A stretch of DNA of 64,000 nucleotides from Cryptomeria japonica (lineage: Eukaryota; Streptophyta; Pinopsida; Cupressales; Cupressaceae), in assembly GCF_030272615.1 (NCBI RefSeq), contig NW_026729148.1, positions 110,801 to 174,800 of the forward strand, given 5' to 3'. Below the pieces are notes generated by a model that was not told where the DNA came from, did not search any database, and saw only the letters and a program-made list of their open reading frames with translations. A program made the position numbers and the translations under genes. This document shows, piece after piece, positions 42,901-55,000 of the stretch (position 1 is its first letter; each line of letters opens with the position of its first letter).

Positions 42901-45900
42901 GGGAAGAGCCAATGCGAGAAACCCCACCAAACGCTCTGACAAAAAAAGAGGGGGCGCTCCAGTAACCCCGCTTCGGAGCGCACCCTGGGCAAACCCAGCC
43001 AGGGTGCCCACCCCGGCCAAGGTGCAGGCGAGGTGCGCACCCGGGGCAAACCGGGCTCCGACAACGTGCACGCCGCACCTTGGAGCACACTTCGTAGCGC
43101 TCCCGGGTGCGCACCTCAGAGCACACCAAGGTGGGCAGCGAGGTGCGCACCTTTGATGCGCTGCCTTCACTAATTTCCAGAAAAGGCAAAAAAAAGAGGA
43201 GATTTTAAAATTTCCGTTTTGAAAGATAGTGAAAAAAACGGAACGCGGGTGCCATCTTGAGCCCGCCCTGGTGCACAGCCCAGGTAAGGTGCCCACCCTG
43301 GCAAAGGTGCGCACCCGGGCAATTAACCCTACTTCCGACTTCGTGCGCGCCAGGGTGGCAACCGGGCCTGGGAAGAGCCAATGCGAGAAACCCCACCAAA
43401 CGCTCCGACAAAAAAAGAGGCGGCGCTCCAATAACCCCGCTTCGGAGCGCAGCCGGGGCAAACCCAGCCAAGGTGCCCACCCCGACGAAGGTGCACGCGA
43501 GGTGCGCACCCGGGGCAAACCGGGCTCCGACAACGTGCACGCAGCACCTTGGAGCACACTTCGAAGCACTCCCGGGTGCCCACCGGCGTTGCGCACCGTG
43601 GTGGGCAGCGAGGTGCGCACCTTTGATGTGCTGCCTTCACTAATTTCCAGAAAAGGCAAAAAAAAATGAGATTTTAAAATTTCCGTTTTGAAAGATAGTG
43701 AAAAAAACGGAACGCGGGTGCCATCTTGAGCCCGCCCTGGTGCGCAGCCCAGGCAAGGCATGCGCACCAAGGTGCCCACCCGCGGTGCACGCCCGGGGCA
43801 AACCGGGCTCCGACTTCGTGCAGGCCGCACCTTGGAGCACACTTCGGAGCGCTCCTTGGTGCGCACCATGGTGCCCACCAGGGCGCACCCGGGGCAAACC
43901 GGGCTCCGACTTCGTGCACGCCGCACCTTGGAGCACACATCGGAGCGCTCCCAGGTTCGCACCAGCGTTGCGCACCTTTGATGCGCTGCCTTCACTAATT
44001 TCCAGAAAAGGCAAAAAAAAACGATATTTTAAAATTTCCGTTCTGAAAGATAGTGAAAAAAACGGAACGCGGGTGCCATCTTGAGCCCTTCCTGGTGCGC
44101 AGCCCAGGCAAGTTGTGCGCACCAAGGTGCCCACCCTGGCGGAGGTGCGCGCCCGGGGCAAACCGGGCTCCGACTTCGTGCACTGCATGGTGCCCACCAA
44201 GGCGCGCAACCCAGCCAAGGTGCCCACCGCAGCGAAGGTGCACGCGAGGTGCGCACCCGAGGTGCACACCCGGGGCAAACCGAGCTCCGACTTCGTGCAC
44301 GCCGCACCTTGGAGCACACTTCAGAGCGCTCCTTGGTGCGCACCAGGGCGCGCAACCCAGCCAAGGTGCTCACCCCGGCGAAGGTGCACGCGAGGTGCGC
44401 ACCCGGGGCAAGCCGGGCTCGGACTTCGTGCACGCCGCACCTTGGAGCACACATCGGAGCGCTCCCGGGTTCGCACCAGCATTGCGCACCTTTGATGCGC
44501 TGCCTTCACTAATTTCCAGAAAAGGCAAAAAAAAAAAAAAAACGAGATTTTAAAATTTCCGTTTTGAAAGATAGTGAAAAAAACGGAACGCGGGTGCCAT
44601 CTTGAGCCCGCCCTGGTGTGCAGCCCAGGCAAGTTGTGCGCACCAAGGCACCCACCCTGGCCAAGGTGGGTCACGGGGTGGGTCCTAGGGTGGGTAACGG
44701 GGTGGGTACTAAGGTGCGTGCCAAGGTGGGTCATGGGGTGGGTGCCAAGGTGGGCACCAGGGTGGGTGTGCACCAACCCTAGCCAGGGTAGGTCACGGGG
44801 TGGTTGTCGGGGTGGGCGTCAAGGAGCCAAGGTGGGTGGCAAGTAGCCAAGTTGCGTGCCAAGGTGGGTGTCGGGGTGGGTGCCAAGGATCCAAGGTGGG
44901 TGCCAAGGAACCAAGGTGGGTGTCTGGGTGGGTGCCGAGGTGGGAGCCAGGGTGGGTCCCAAGGTGAGTGCAAAGGTGGGTGCCAGGGTCAAGGTGAGTG
45001 CCAATGTGGGTTCCAAGGTGCCAGGGTCAGGGTGAGTGCCAATGTGGGTTCAAAGGTGCTAAGTTGGGTGCGAGGTTGGGTGCGAGGGTGGGTGGGTGCC
45101 AAGGTGTGCTAGGTGGAAGCCCGGGTGGGTCGGCATCCCATGGGTGTCGAGTTGGGTGCCTGATGGGTGCTTCTTGTCAAGTTTTAGTCGTCGGGACTCA
45201 TTTCGAGCCTTAGAGGTCGTTTCTTGTCCGGTTGCCCTGTCTTCGACCTGGGAACCCAATTTTGGTCCTCGGGTCCCATTTTTTTTTGTCTCGCATCCCA
45301 CTTTTGGCCTGTGGCCTTTTCGGGGTCGATTCTCGTTTTGGGCATCAGAGCATGTTTCTTCTCCTAAAACCCAATATTTGTTTATTAAGTCTCGGAACAC
45401 ATTTTTGTTCTCGTGGACCCATCATGGGTCTTGGAACGCATTTGTGGTCCTTGGGTCCCATTTTGCATCCCGAAACTTGTGTTTTGGTGCTTGATCCCTA
45501 TTTTGGGTGCCCACCTTGCACCAAGTGCGCACCCGGGGCAAACCGAGCGCCTTGGTGCACCGGGGCAAGATCGAGCGTGCACCCGAGGCGCCCCGAACAT
45601 GCACCAAGGTGCACTCGGCCCACATGTGAGCGCAGGTCGTTGCGCCCGAGGTGGTGTGTGGGCACCGCGTTGCAGACGGGACACTGCACGCACACGACGC
45701 CCCGTCCAGGTGCACGCACGTAGGCCGGGCCGGGTGCACACCCGACGCCCTAGCAAGGTGCGCGCACCCGGGCAGGGCTCACACTTGGCGAACGGGGCGC
45801 ACTTCGCGAGGGAGGGTGTGCACCTCGACGGGGGTGGGTGGCCGGGGTGGATTCGCACGTGGGTCGCGGTTTGCTAAGTACACACTGCGACAAGCTCATA

Positions 45901-45902
45901 AC
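39989..45902 (+). repeat. 5S intergenic spacer, unit 7 (5914 bp)
   Basis: Common-form length. Blocks: diverged AT element 40437-40553, GC-rich subrepeats 40554-42657, AT-headed modules 42658-44658, G/T-rich 44659-45169 (G-quadruplex motif 44668-44706), T-rich 45170-45515, upstream flank 45516-45902. Private C-to-T at 43629 in the AT element of the third module. Confidence 0.92.
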
Positions 45903-46022
45903 GGGTGCGATCATACCAGCGTTAGTGCACCGGATCCCATCAGAACTCCGCAGTTAAGCGCGCTTGGGCCGGAGTAGTACTGGGATGGGTGACCTCCCGG
46001 GAAGTCCCGGTGTTGCACCCTT
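45903..46022 (+). rRNA. 5S rRNA: 5S ribosomal RNA gene, copy 8
   Basis: Intact 120-nt copy starting 6034 bp after copy 7; internal control region at 45952-46000. It shares the TTTCTT terminator allele with its upstream neighbour, copy 7. Confidence 0.97.
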
Positions 46023-46033
46023 TCTTAGTTTTT
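46021..46033 (+). terminator. Pol III terminator, TTTCTT allele with T5 backup (copy 8)
   Basis: First T-run broken by C at 46024; the T5 seven bases later is intact. Confidence 0.7.
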
Positions 46034-49000
46034 CGCCGGGCGTCGCAATGCTATTTGAATAAACCTTTTGCCCGTTTGCGTTCTCGTCGGGGCCGGGCCG
46101 GGCCGGGGTGCGCTGCCCGCACTACCGCGCGCGCGGGGGCGACACCGAGCGCGCACCCGAGGCGCCCCGAGCACACAGGCCACGGTGCAACCCGGGCGTT
46201 GTGCGCGCACCCCGGTGCGCCCGAGGTGCTGCGCGCGCACCCAGGTGAAATCGGTGTGCACCTCGGCCAGTGCGCGCTCGGTCGAGTCGCGCACGTTGGC
46301 CAAGGTGCACGGTGATGTTTCTTACTCTAAGGTTCCGCACCAGACGCCCGGGACAGGTGAGCGAAGCTGGGCGGGGCCGGGTGCGCGGCCGGGGCAGGTG
46401 CACGCAGCTGGAGAGAGCTTTGGAGCACACCAGAGGTGCGCACCTTGGAGCACACTTCGGAGCGCACCAATGATGCGCTCCATTCAAAAGTTTCCTGAAA
46501 AGGCAAAAAAAGTTGAGATTATAGAATTTCCCACTTGAGAGATTGTAAAAAAAAAAAATTTAAAATGAAGGAAACGCGGGTGCCAAGGTGTGCGCGCCCG
46601 GGTGCGCAGCCCAGCCAAGGTGTGCGCACCAAGGCGCCCACCCTGGCGAAGGTGCACGCAAGGTGCGCACCCGAGGCAAACCGGACAATTAACCCAACTT
46701 TCGACTTCGCGCGCACCTGCGCACCTTGGAGCGCACTTCGGAGCGCTCCTTGGTGCGCACCAATCTTGGGCACCTCGGAGTGCACCATGGCGCCCACCAA
46801 GGTGCGCACCCGGGGCAAACCGAGCTCCGACTTCGTGCGCACCTTGGAGCGCACGAAAGGTGCGCACCATGGCGCCCACCAAGGTGCGCAGCCCAGCCAA
46901 GGCGTGCGCATCAAGGTGCGCACCCTGGCGAAGGTGCGCACCCGGGGCAAACCGAGCTCCGACTTCGTGCGCACCTTGGAGCGCACAAAGGGTGCGCAAC
47001 CCAGCCAAGGTGTGCGCACCCCGGGCAAACCGAGCTCCGAATCGTGCGCACCTTGGAGCACACTTCGGAGCCCTCCTTGGTGCGCACCGATGTTGCGCAC
47101 CTCGGAGCGCACCCGGGGAAAACAATGCAATTAACCCGACTTTCGACTTCGTGGGCACCTCGGAGCGCTCTCGGGTTCGCACCTCGGAGCACACCGAGGT
47201 GCGCACCTTTGATGCGCTGCCTTCACCAATTTCCAGAAAAGGCAAGAAAACATTGAGAAGGTGTGCGCACCGAGGTGCCCACCCTGGCGAAGGTGCACGC
47301 GAGGTGCGCACCCGGGGCAAACCGGGCTCCGACTTCGTGCACGCCATGCTGCGCACCTTGGAGGGCCATGGTGCGCACCTTGGAGCACACTTCGGAGCGC
47401 TCAATGGTGCCCAACCCAGCCAAGGTGCCCACCGCGGCGAAGGTGCACGCGAGGTGCGCACCCGGGGCAAACCGGGCTCCGACTTCGTGCACGCCGCACC
47501 TTGGAGCACACTTCGGAGCGCTCCTTGGTGCGCACCAGGGCGCGCAACCCAGCCGAGGTGCCCACCCCGGCGAAGGTGCACGCGGGGTGCGCACCCGGGG
47601 CAAACCGGGCTCCGACTTCGTGCACGCCATGGTGCCCACCGCGGCGAAGGTGCACGCGAGGTGCGCACCCGGGGCAAACCGGGCTCCGACTTCGTGCACG
47701 CCGCACCTTGGAGCACACTTCGGAGCGCTCCTTGGTGCGCACCAGGGCGCGCAACCCAGCCGAGGTGCCCACCCCGGCGAAGGTGCACGCGAGGTGCGCA
47801 CCCGGGGCAAACCGGGCTCCGACTTCGTGCACGCCATGGTGCCCACCGCGGCGAAGGTGCACGCGAGGTGCGCACCCGGGGCAAACCGGGCTCCGACTTC
47901 GTGCACGCCGCACCTTGGAGCACACTTCGGAGCGCTCCTTGGTGCGCACCATGGTGCCCACCAGGGCGCGCAACCCCGCCGAAGGTGCACGCGAGGTGCG
48001 CACCCGGGGAAACCGGGCTCCGACTTCGTGCACGCCGCACCTTGGAGCACACTTCGGAGCGCTCCTTGGTGCGCACCAGGGCGCGCAACCCCGCCGAAGG
48101 TGCACGCGAGGTGCGCACCCGGGGCAAACCGGGCTCCGACTTCGTGCACGCCATGGTGCGCACCAGGGTGCCCACCGCGGCGAAGGTGCGCACCCGGGGC
48201 AAACCGGGCTCCGACTTCGTGCACGCCGCACCTTGGAGCACACTTCGGAGCGCTCCTTGGTGCGCACCAGGGCGCGCAACCCAGCCGAGGTGCCCACCCC
48301 GGCGAAGGTGCACGCGAGGTGCGCACCCGGGGCAAACCGGGCTCCGACTTCGTGCACGCCATGGTGCCCACCGCGGCGAAGGTGCGCACCCGGGGCAAAC
48401 CGGGCTAGGACTTCGTGCACGCCGCACCTTGGAGCACACTTCGGAGCGCTCCTTGGTGCGCACCATGGTGCCCACCAGGCCGCGCAACCCAGCCAAGGTG
48501 TGCGCACCAAGGTGCACGCGAGGTGCGCACCCGGGGCAAACCGGGGTCCGGCTTCGTGCACGCCGCACCTTGGAGCACACATCGGGGCGCTCCCGGGTTC
48601 GCACCGGCGTTGCGCACCGTGGTGGGCACCTCGGAGCGCACCGTGGTGGGCACCTCGGAGCACACCAAGGTGGGCAGCGAGGTGCGCACCTTTGATGCGA
48701 TGCCTTCACTAATTTCCATAAAAGGCAAAAAAAAACGAGATTTTAAAATTTCCGTTTTGAAAGATAGTGAGAAAAAGGGAATGCTGGTGCCATCTTGAGC
48801 CCGCCCTGGTGCGCAGCCCAGCCAAGGTGTGCGCACCAAGGTGCCCACCCTGGCGAAGGTGCGCGCCCGGGCAATTAACCCAACTTCCAACTTCGCGCGC
48901 GCCAGGGTGGGAGCGCACCCAACAACCGGGCCTGGGAAGAGCCAATGCGAGAAACCCCACCAAACGCTCTGACAAAAAAAGAGGGGGCGCTCCAGTAACC

Positions 49001-51935
49001 CCGCTTCGGAGCGCACCCTGGGCAAACCCAGCCAGGGTGCCCACCCCGGCCAAGGTGCAGGCGAGGTGCGCACCCGGGGCAAACCGGGCTCCGACAACGT
49101 GCACGCCGCACCTTGGAGCACACTTCGTAGTGCTCCCGGGTGCGCACCTCAGAGCACACCAAGGTGGGCAGCGAGGTGCGCACCTTTGATGCGCTGCCTT
49201 CACTAATTTCCAGAAAAGGCAAAAAAAAGAGGAGATTTTAAAATTTCCGTTTTGAAAGATAGTGAAAAAAACGGAACGCGGGTGCCATCTTGAGCCCGCC
49301 CTGGTGCACAGCCCAGGTAAGGTGCCCACCCTGGCAAAGGTGCGCACCCGGGCAATTAACCCTACTTCCGACTTCGTGCGCGCCAGGGTGGCAACCGGGC
49401 CTGGGAAGAGCCAATGCGAGAAACCCCACCAAACGCTCCGACAAAAAAAGAGGCGGCGCTCCAATAACCCCGCTTCGGAGCGCAGCCGGGGCAAACCCAG
49501 CCAAGGTGCCCACCCCGACGAAGGTGCACGCGAGGTGCGCACCCGGGGCAAACCGGGCTCCGACAACGTGCACGCAGCACCTTGGAGCACACTTCGAAGC
49601 ACTCCCGGGTGCCCACCGGCGTTGCGCACCGTGGTGGGCAGCGAGGTGCGCACCTTTGATGCGCTGCCTTCACTAATTTCCAGAAAAGGCAAAAAAAAAT
49701 GAGATTTTAAAATTTCCGTTTTGAAAGATAGTGAAAAAAACGGAACGCGGGTGCCATCTTGAGCCCGCCCTGGTGCGCAGCCCAGGCAAGGCATGCGCAC
49801 CAAGGTGCCCACCCGCGGTGCACGCCCGGGGCAAACCGGGCTCCGACTTCGTGCAGGCCGCACCTTGGAGCACACTTCGGAGCGCTCCTTGGTGCGCACC
49901 ATGGTGCCCACCAGGGCGCACCCGGGGCAAACCGGGCTCCGACTTCGTGCACGCCGCACCTTGGAGCACACATCGGAGCGCTCCCAGGTTCGCACCAGCG
50001 TTGCGCACCTTTGATGCGCTGCCTTCACTAATTTCCAGAAAAGGCAAAAAAAAACGATATTTTAAAATTTCCGTTCTGAAAGATAGTGAAAAAAACGGAA
50101 CGCGGGTGCCATCTTGAGCCCTTCCTGGTGCGCAGCCCAGGCAAGTTGTGCGCACCAAGGTGCCCACCCTGGCGGAGGTGCGCGCCCGGGGCAAACCGGG
50201 CTCCGACTTCGTGCACTGCATGGTGCCCACCAAGGCGCGCAACCCAGCCAAGGTGCCCACCGCAGCGAAGGTGCACGCGAGGTGCGCACCCGAGGTGCAC
50301 ACCCGGGGCAAACCGAGCTCCGACTTCGTGCACGCCGCACCTTGGAGCACACTTCAGAGCGCTCCTTGGTGCGCACCAGGGCGCGCAACCCAGCCAAGGT
50401 GCTCACCCCGGCGAAGGTGCACGCGAGGTGCGCACCCGGGGCAAGCCGGGCTCGGACTTCGTGCACGCCGCACCTTGGAGCACACATCGGAGCGCTCCCG
50501 GGTTCGCACCAGCATTGCGCACCTTTGATGCGCTGCCTTCACTAATTTCCAGAAAAGGCAAAAAAAAAAAAAAAACGAGATTTTAAAATTTCCGTTTTGA
50601 AAGATAGTGAAAAAAACGGAACGCGGGTGCCATCTTGAGCCCGCCCTGGTGTGCAGCCCAGGCAAGTTGTGCGCACCAAGGCACCCACCCTGGCCAAGGT
50701 GGGTCACGGGGTGGGTCCTAGGGTGGGTAACGGGGTGGGTACTAAGGTGCGTGCCAAGGTGGGTCATGGGGTGGGTGCCAAGGTGGGCACCAGGGTGGGT
50801 GTGCACCAACCCTAGCCAGGGTAGGTCACGGGGTGGTTGTCGGGGTGGGCGTCAAGGAGCCAAGGTGGGTGGCAAGTAGCCAAGTTGCGTGCCAAGGTGG
50901 GTGTCGGGGTGGGTGCCAAGGATCCAAGGTGGGTGCCAAGGAACCAAGGTGGGTGTCTGGGTGGGTGCCGAGGTGGGAGCCAGGGTGGGTCCCAAGGTGA
51001 GTGCAAAGGTGGGTGCCAGGGTCAAGGTGAGTGCCAATGTGGGTTCCAAGGTGCCAGGGTCAGGGTGAGTGCCAATGTGGGTTCAAAGGTGCTAAGTTGG
51101 GTGCGAGGTTGGGTGCGAGGGTGGGTGGGTGCCAAGGTGTGCTAGGTGGAAGCCCGGGTGGGTCGGCATCCCATGGGTGTCGAGTTGGGTGCCTGATGGG
51201 TGCTTCTTGTCAAGTTTTAGTCGTCGGGACTCATTTCGAGCCTTAGAGGTCGTTTCTTGTCCGGTTGCCCTGTCTTCGACCTGGGAACCCAATTTTGGTC
51301 CTCGGGTCCCATTTTTTTTTGTCTCGCATCCCACTTTTGGCCTGTGGCCTTTTCGGGGTCGATTCTCGTTTTGGGCATCAGAGCATGTTTCTTCTCCTAA
51401 AACCCAATATTTGTTTATTAAGTCTCGGAACACATTTTTGTTCTCGTGGACCCATCATGGGTCTTGGAACGCATTTGTGGTCCTTGGGTCCCATTTTGCA
51501 TCCCGAAACTTGTGTTTTGGTGCTTGATCCCTATTTTGGGTGCCCACCTTGCACCAAGTGCGCACCCGGGGCAAACCGAGCGCCTTGGTGCACCGGGGCA
51601 AGATCGAGCGTGCACCCGAGGCGCCCCGAACATGCACCAAGGTGCACTCGGCCCACATGTGAGCGCAGGTCGTTGCGCCCGAGGTGGTGTGTGGGCACCG
51701 CGTTGCAGACGGGACACTGCACGCACACGACGCCCCGTCCAGGTGCACGCACGTAGGCCGGGCCGGGTGCACACCCGACGCCCTAGCAAGGTGCGCGCAC
51801 CCGGGCAGGGCTCACACTTGGCGAACGGGGCGCACTTCGCGAGGGAGGGTGTGCACCTCGACGGGGGTGGGTGGCCGGGGTGGATTCGCACGTGGGTCGC
51901 GGTTTGCTAAGTACACACTGCGACAAGCTCATAAC
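46023..51935 (+). repeat. 5S intergenic spacer, unit 8 (5913 bp)
   Basis: Blocks: diverged AT element 46471-46587, GC-rich subrepeats 46588-48690, AT-headed modules 48691-50691, G/T-rich 50692-51202 (G-quadruplex motif 50701-50739), T-rich 51203-51548, upstream flank 51549-51935. One base is missing at 48009/48010 (GGGGAAACC instead of GGGGCAAACC). Private C-to-T at 49131. Confidence 0.92.
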
Positions 51936-52055
51936 GGGTGCGATCATACCAGCGTTAGTGCACCGGATCCCATCAGAACTCCGCAGTTAAGCGCGCTTGG
52001 GCCGGAGTAGTACTGGGATGGGTGACCTCCCGGGAAGTCCCGGTGTTGCACCCTT
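51936..52055 (+). rRNA. 5S rRNA: 5S ribosomal RNA gene, copy 9
   Basis: Intact 120-nt copy starting 6033 bp after copy 8; internal control region at 51985-52033; T6 terminator. Its downstream spacer has the same 18-bp deletion, the same GCGCCAAGG change and the same G6 run as the spacer after copy 5, four units away. Confidence 0.97.
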
Positions 52056-52066
52056 TTTTAGTTTTT
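52054..52066 (+). terminator. Pol III terminator, T6 allele (copy 9)
   Basis: Uninterrupted TTTTTT at the gene end, then AG and TTTTT. Confidence 0.85.
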
Positions 52067-55000
52067 CGCCGGGCGTCGCAATGCTATTTGAATAAACCTT
52101 TTGCCCGTTTGCGTTCTCGTCGGGGCCGGGCCGGGCCGGGGTGCGCTGCCCGCACTACCGCGCGCGCGGGGGGCGACACCGAGCGCGCACCCGAGGCGCC
52201 CCGAGCACACAGGCCACGGTGCAACCCGGGCGTTGTGCGCGCACCCCGGTGCGCCCGAGGTGCTGCGCGCGCACCCAGGTGAAATCGGTGTGCACCTCGG
52301 CCAGTGCGCGCTCGGTCGAGTCGCGCACGTTGGCCAAGGTGCACGGTGATGTTTCTTACTCTAAGGTTCCGCACCAGACGCCCGGGACAGGTGAGCGAAG
52401 CTGGGCGGGGCCGGGTGCGCGGCCGGGGCAGGTGCACGCAGCTGGAGAGAGCTTTGGAGCACACCAGAGGTGCGCACCTTGGAGCACACTTCGGAGCGCA
52501 CCAATGATGCGCTCCATTCAAAAGTTTCCTGAAAAGGCAAAAAAAGTTGAGATTATAGAATTTCCCACTTGAGAGATTGTAAAAAAAAAAAATTTAAAAT
52601 GAAGGAAACGCGGGTGCCAAGGTGTGCGCGCCCGGGTGCGCAGCCCAGCCAAGGTGTGCGCACCAAGGCGCCCACCCTGGCGAAGGTGCACGCAAGGTGC
52701 GCACCCGAGGCAAACCGGACAATTAACCCAACTTTCGACTTCGCGCGCACCTGCGCACCTTGGAGCGCACTTCGGAGCGCTCCTTGGTGCGCACCAATCT
52801 TGGGCACCTCGGAGTGCACCATGGCGCCCACCAAGGTGCGCACCCGGGGCAAACCGAGCTCCGACTTCGTGCGCACCTTGGAGCGCACGAAAGGTGCGCA
52901 CCATGGCGCCCACCAAGGTGCGCAGCCCAGCCAAGGCGTGCGCATCAAGGTGCGCACCCGGGGCAAACCGAGCTCCGACTTCGTGCGCACCTTGGAGCGC
53001 ACAAAGGGTGCGCAACCCAGCCAAGGTGTGCGCACCCCGGGCAAACCGAGCTCCGAATCGTGCGCACCTTGGAGCACACTTCGGAGCCCTCCTTGGTGCG
53101 CACCGATGTTGCGCACCTCGGAGCGCACCCGGGGAAAACAATGCAATTAACCCGACTTTCGACTTCGTGGGCACCTCGGAGCGCTCTCGGGTTCGCACCT
53201 CGGAGCACACCGAGGTGCGCACCTTTGATGCGCTGCCTTCACCAATTTCCAGAAAAGGCAAGAAAACATTGAGAAGGTGTGCGCACCGAGGTGCCCACCC
53301 TGGCGAAGGTGCACGCGAGGTGCGCACCCGGGGCAAACCGGGCTCCGACTTCGTGCACGCCATGCTGCGCACCTTGGAGGGCCATGGTGCGCACCTTGGA
53401 GCACACTTCGGAGCGCTCAATGGTGCCCAACCCAGCCAAGGTGCCCACCGCGGCGAAGGTGCACGCGAGGTGCGCACCCGGGGCAAACCGGGCTCCGACT
53501 TCGTGCACGCCGCACCTTGGAGCACACTTCGGAGCGCTCCTTGGTGCGCACCAGGGCGCGCAACCCAGCCGAGGTGCCCACCCCGGCGAAGGTGCACGCG
53601 GGGTGCGCACCCGGGGCAAACCGGGCTCCGACTTCGTGCACGCCATGGTGCCCACCGCGCCAAGGTGCACGCGAGGTGCGCACCCGGGGCAAACCGGGCT
53701 CCGACTTCGTGCACGCCGCACCTTGGAGCACACTTCGGAGCGCTCCTTGGTGCGCACCAGGGCGCGCAACCCAGCCGAGGTGCCCACCCCGGCGAAGGTG
53801 CACGCGAGGTGCGCACCCGGGGCAAACCGGGCTCCGACTTCGTGCACGCCATGGTGCCCACCGCGGCGAAGGTGCACGCGAGGTGCGCACCCGGGGCAAA
53901 CCGGGCTCCGACTTCGTGCACGCCGCACCTTGGAGCACACTTCGGAGCGCTCCTTGGTGCGCACCATGGTGCCCACCAGGGCGCGCAACCCCGCCGAAGG
54001 TGCACGCGAGGTGCGCACCCGGGGCAAACCGGGCTCCGACTTCGTGCACGCCGCACCTTGGAGCACACTTCGGAGCGCTCCTTGGTGCGCACCAGGGCGC
54101 GCAACCCCGCCGAAGGTGCACGCGAGGTGCGCACCCGGGGCAAACCGGGCTCCGACTTCGTGCACGCCATGGTGCGCACCAGGGTGCCCACCGCGGCGAA
54201 GGTGCGCACCCGGGGCAAACCGGGCTCCGACTTCGTGCACGCCGCACCTTGGAGCACACTTCGGAGCGCTCCTTGGTGCGCACCAGGGCGCGCAACCCAG
54301 CCGAGGTGCCCACCCCGGCGAAGGTGCACGCGAGGTGCGCACCCGGGGCAAACCGGGCTCCGACTTCGTGCACGCCATGGTGCCCACCGCGGCGAAGGTG
54401 CGCACCCGGGGCAAACCGGGCTAGGACTTCGTGCACGCCGCACCTTGGAGCACACTTCGGAGCGCTCCTTGGTGCGCACCATGGTGCCCACCAGGCCGCG
54501 CAACCCAGCCAAGGTGTGCGCACCAAGGTGCACGCGAGGTGCGCACCCGGGGCAAACCGGGGTCCGGCTTCGTGCACGCCGCACCTTGGAGCACACATCG
54601 GGGCGCTCCCGGGTTCGCACCGGCGTTGCGCACCGTGGTGGGCACCTCGGAGCGCACCGTGGTGGGCACCTCGGAGCACACCAAGGTGGGCAGCGAGGTG
54701 CGCACCTTTGATGCGATGCCTTCACTAATTTCCATAAAAGGCAAAAAAAAACGAGATTTTAAAATTTCCGTTTTGAAAGATAGTGAGAAAAAGGGAATGC
54801 TGGTGCCATCTTGAGCCCGCCCTGGTGCGCAGCCCAGCCAAGGTGTGCGCACCAAGGTGCCCACCCTGGCGAAGGTGCGCGCCCGGGCAATTAACCCAAC
54901 TTCCAACTTCGCGCGCGCCAGGGTGGGAGCGCACCCAACAACCGGGCCTGGGAAGAGCCAATGCGAGAAACCCCACCAAACGCTCTGACAAAAAAAGAGG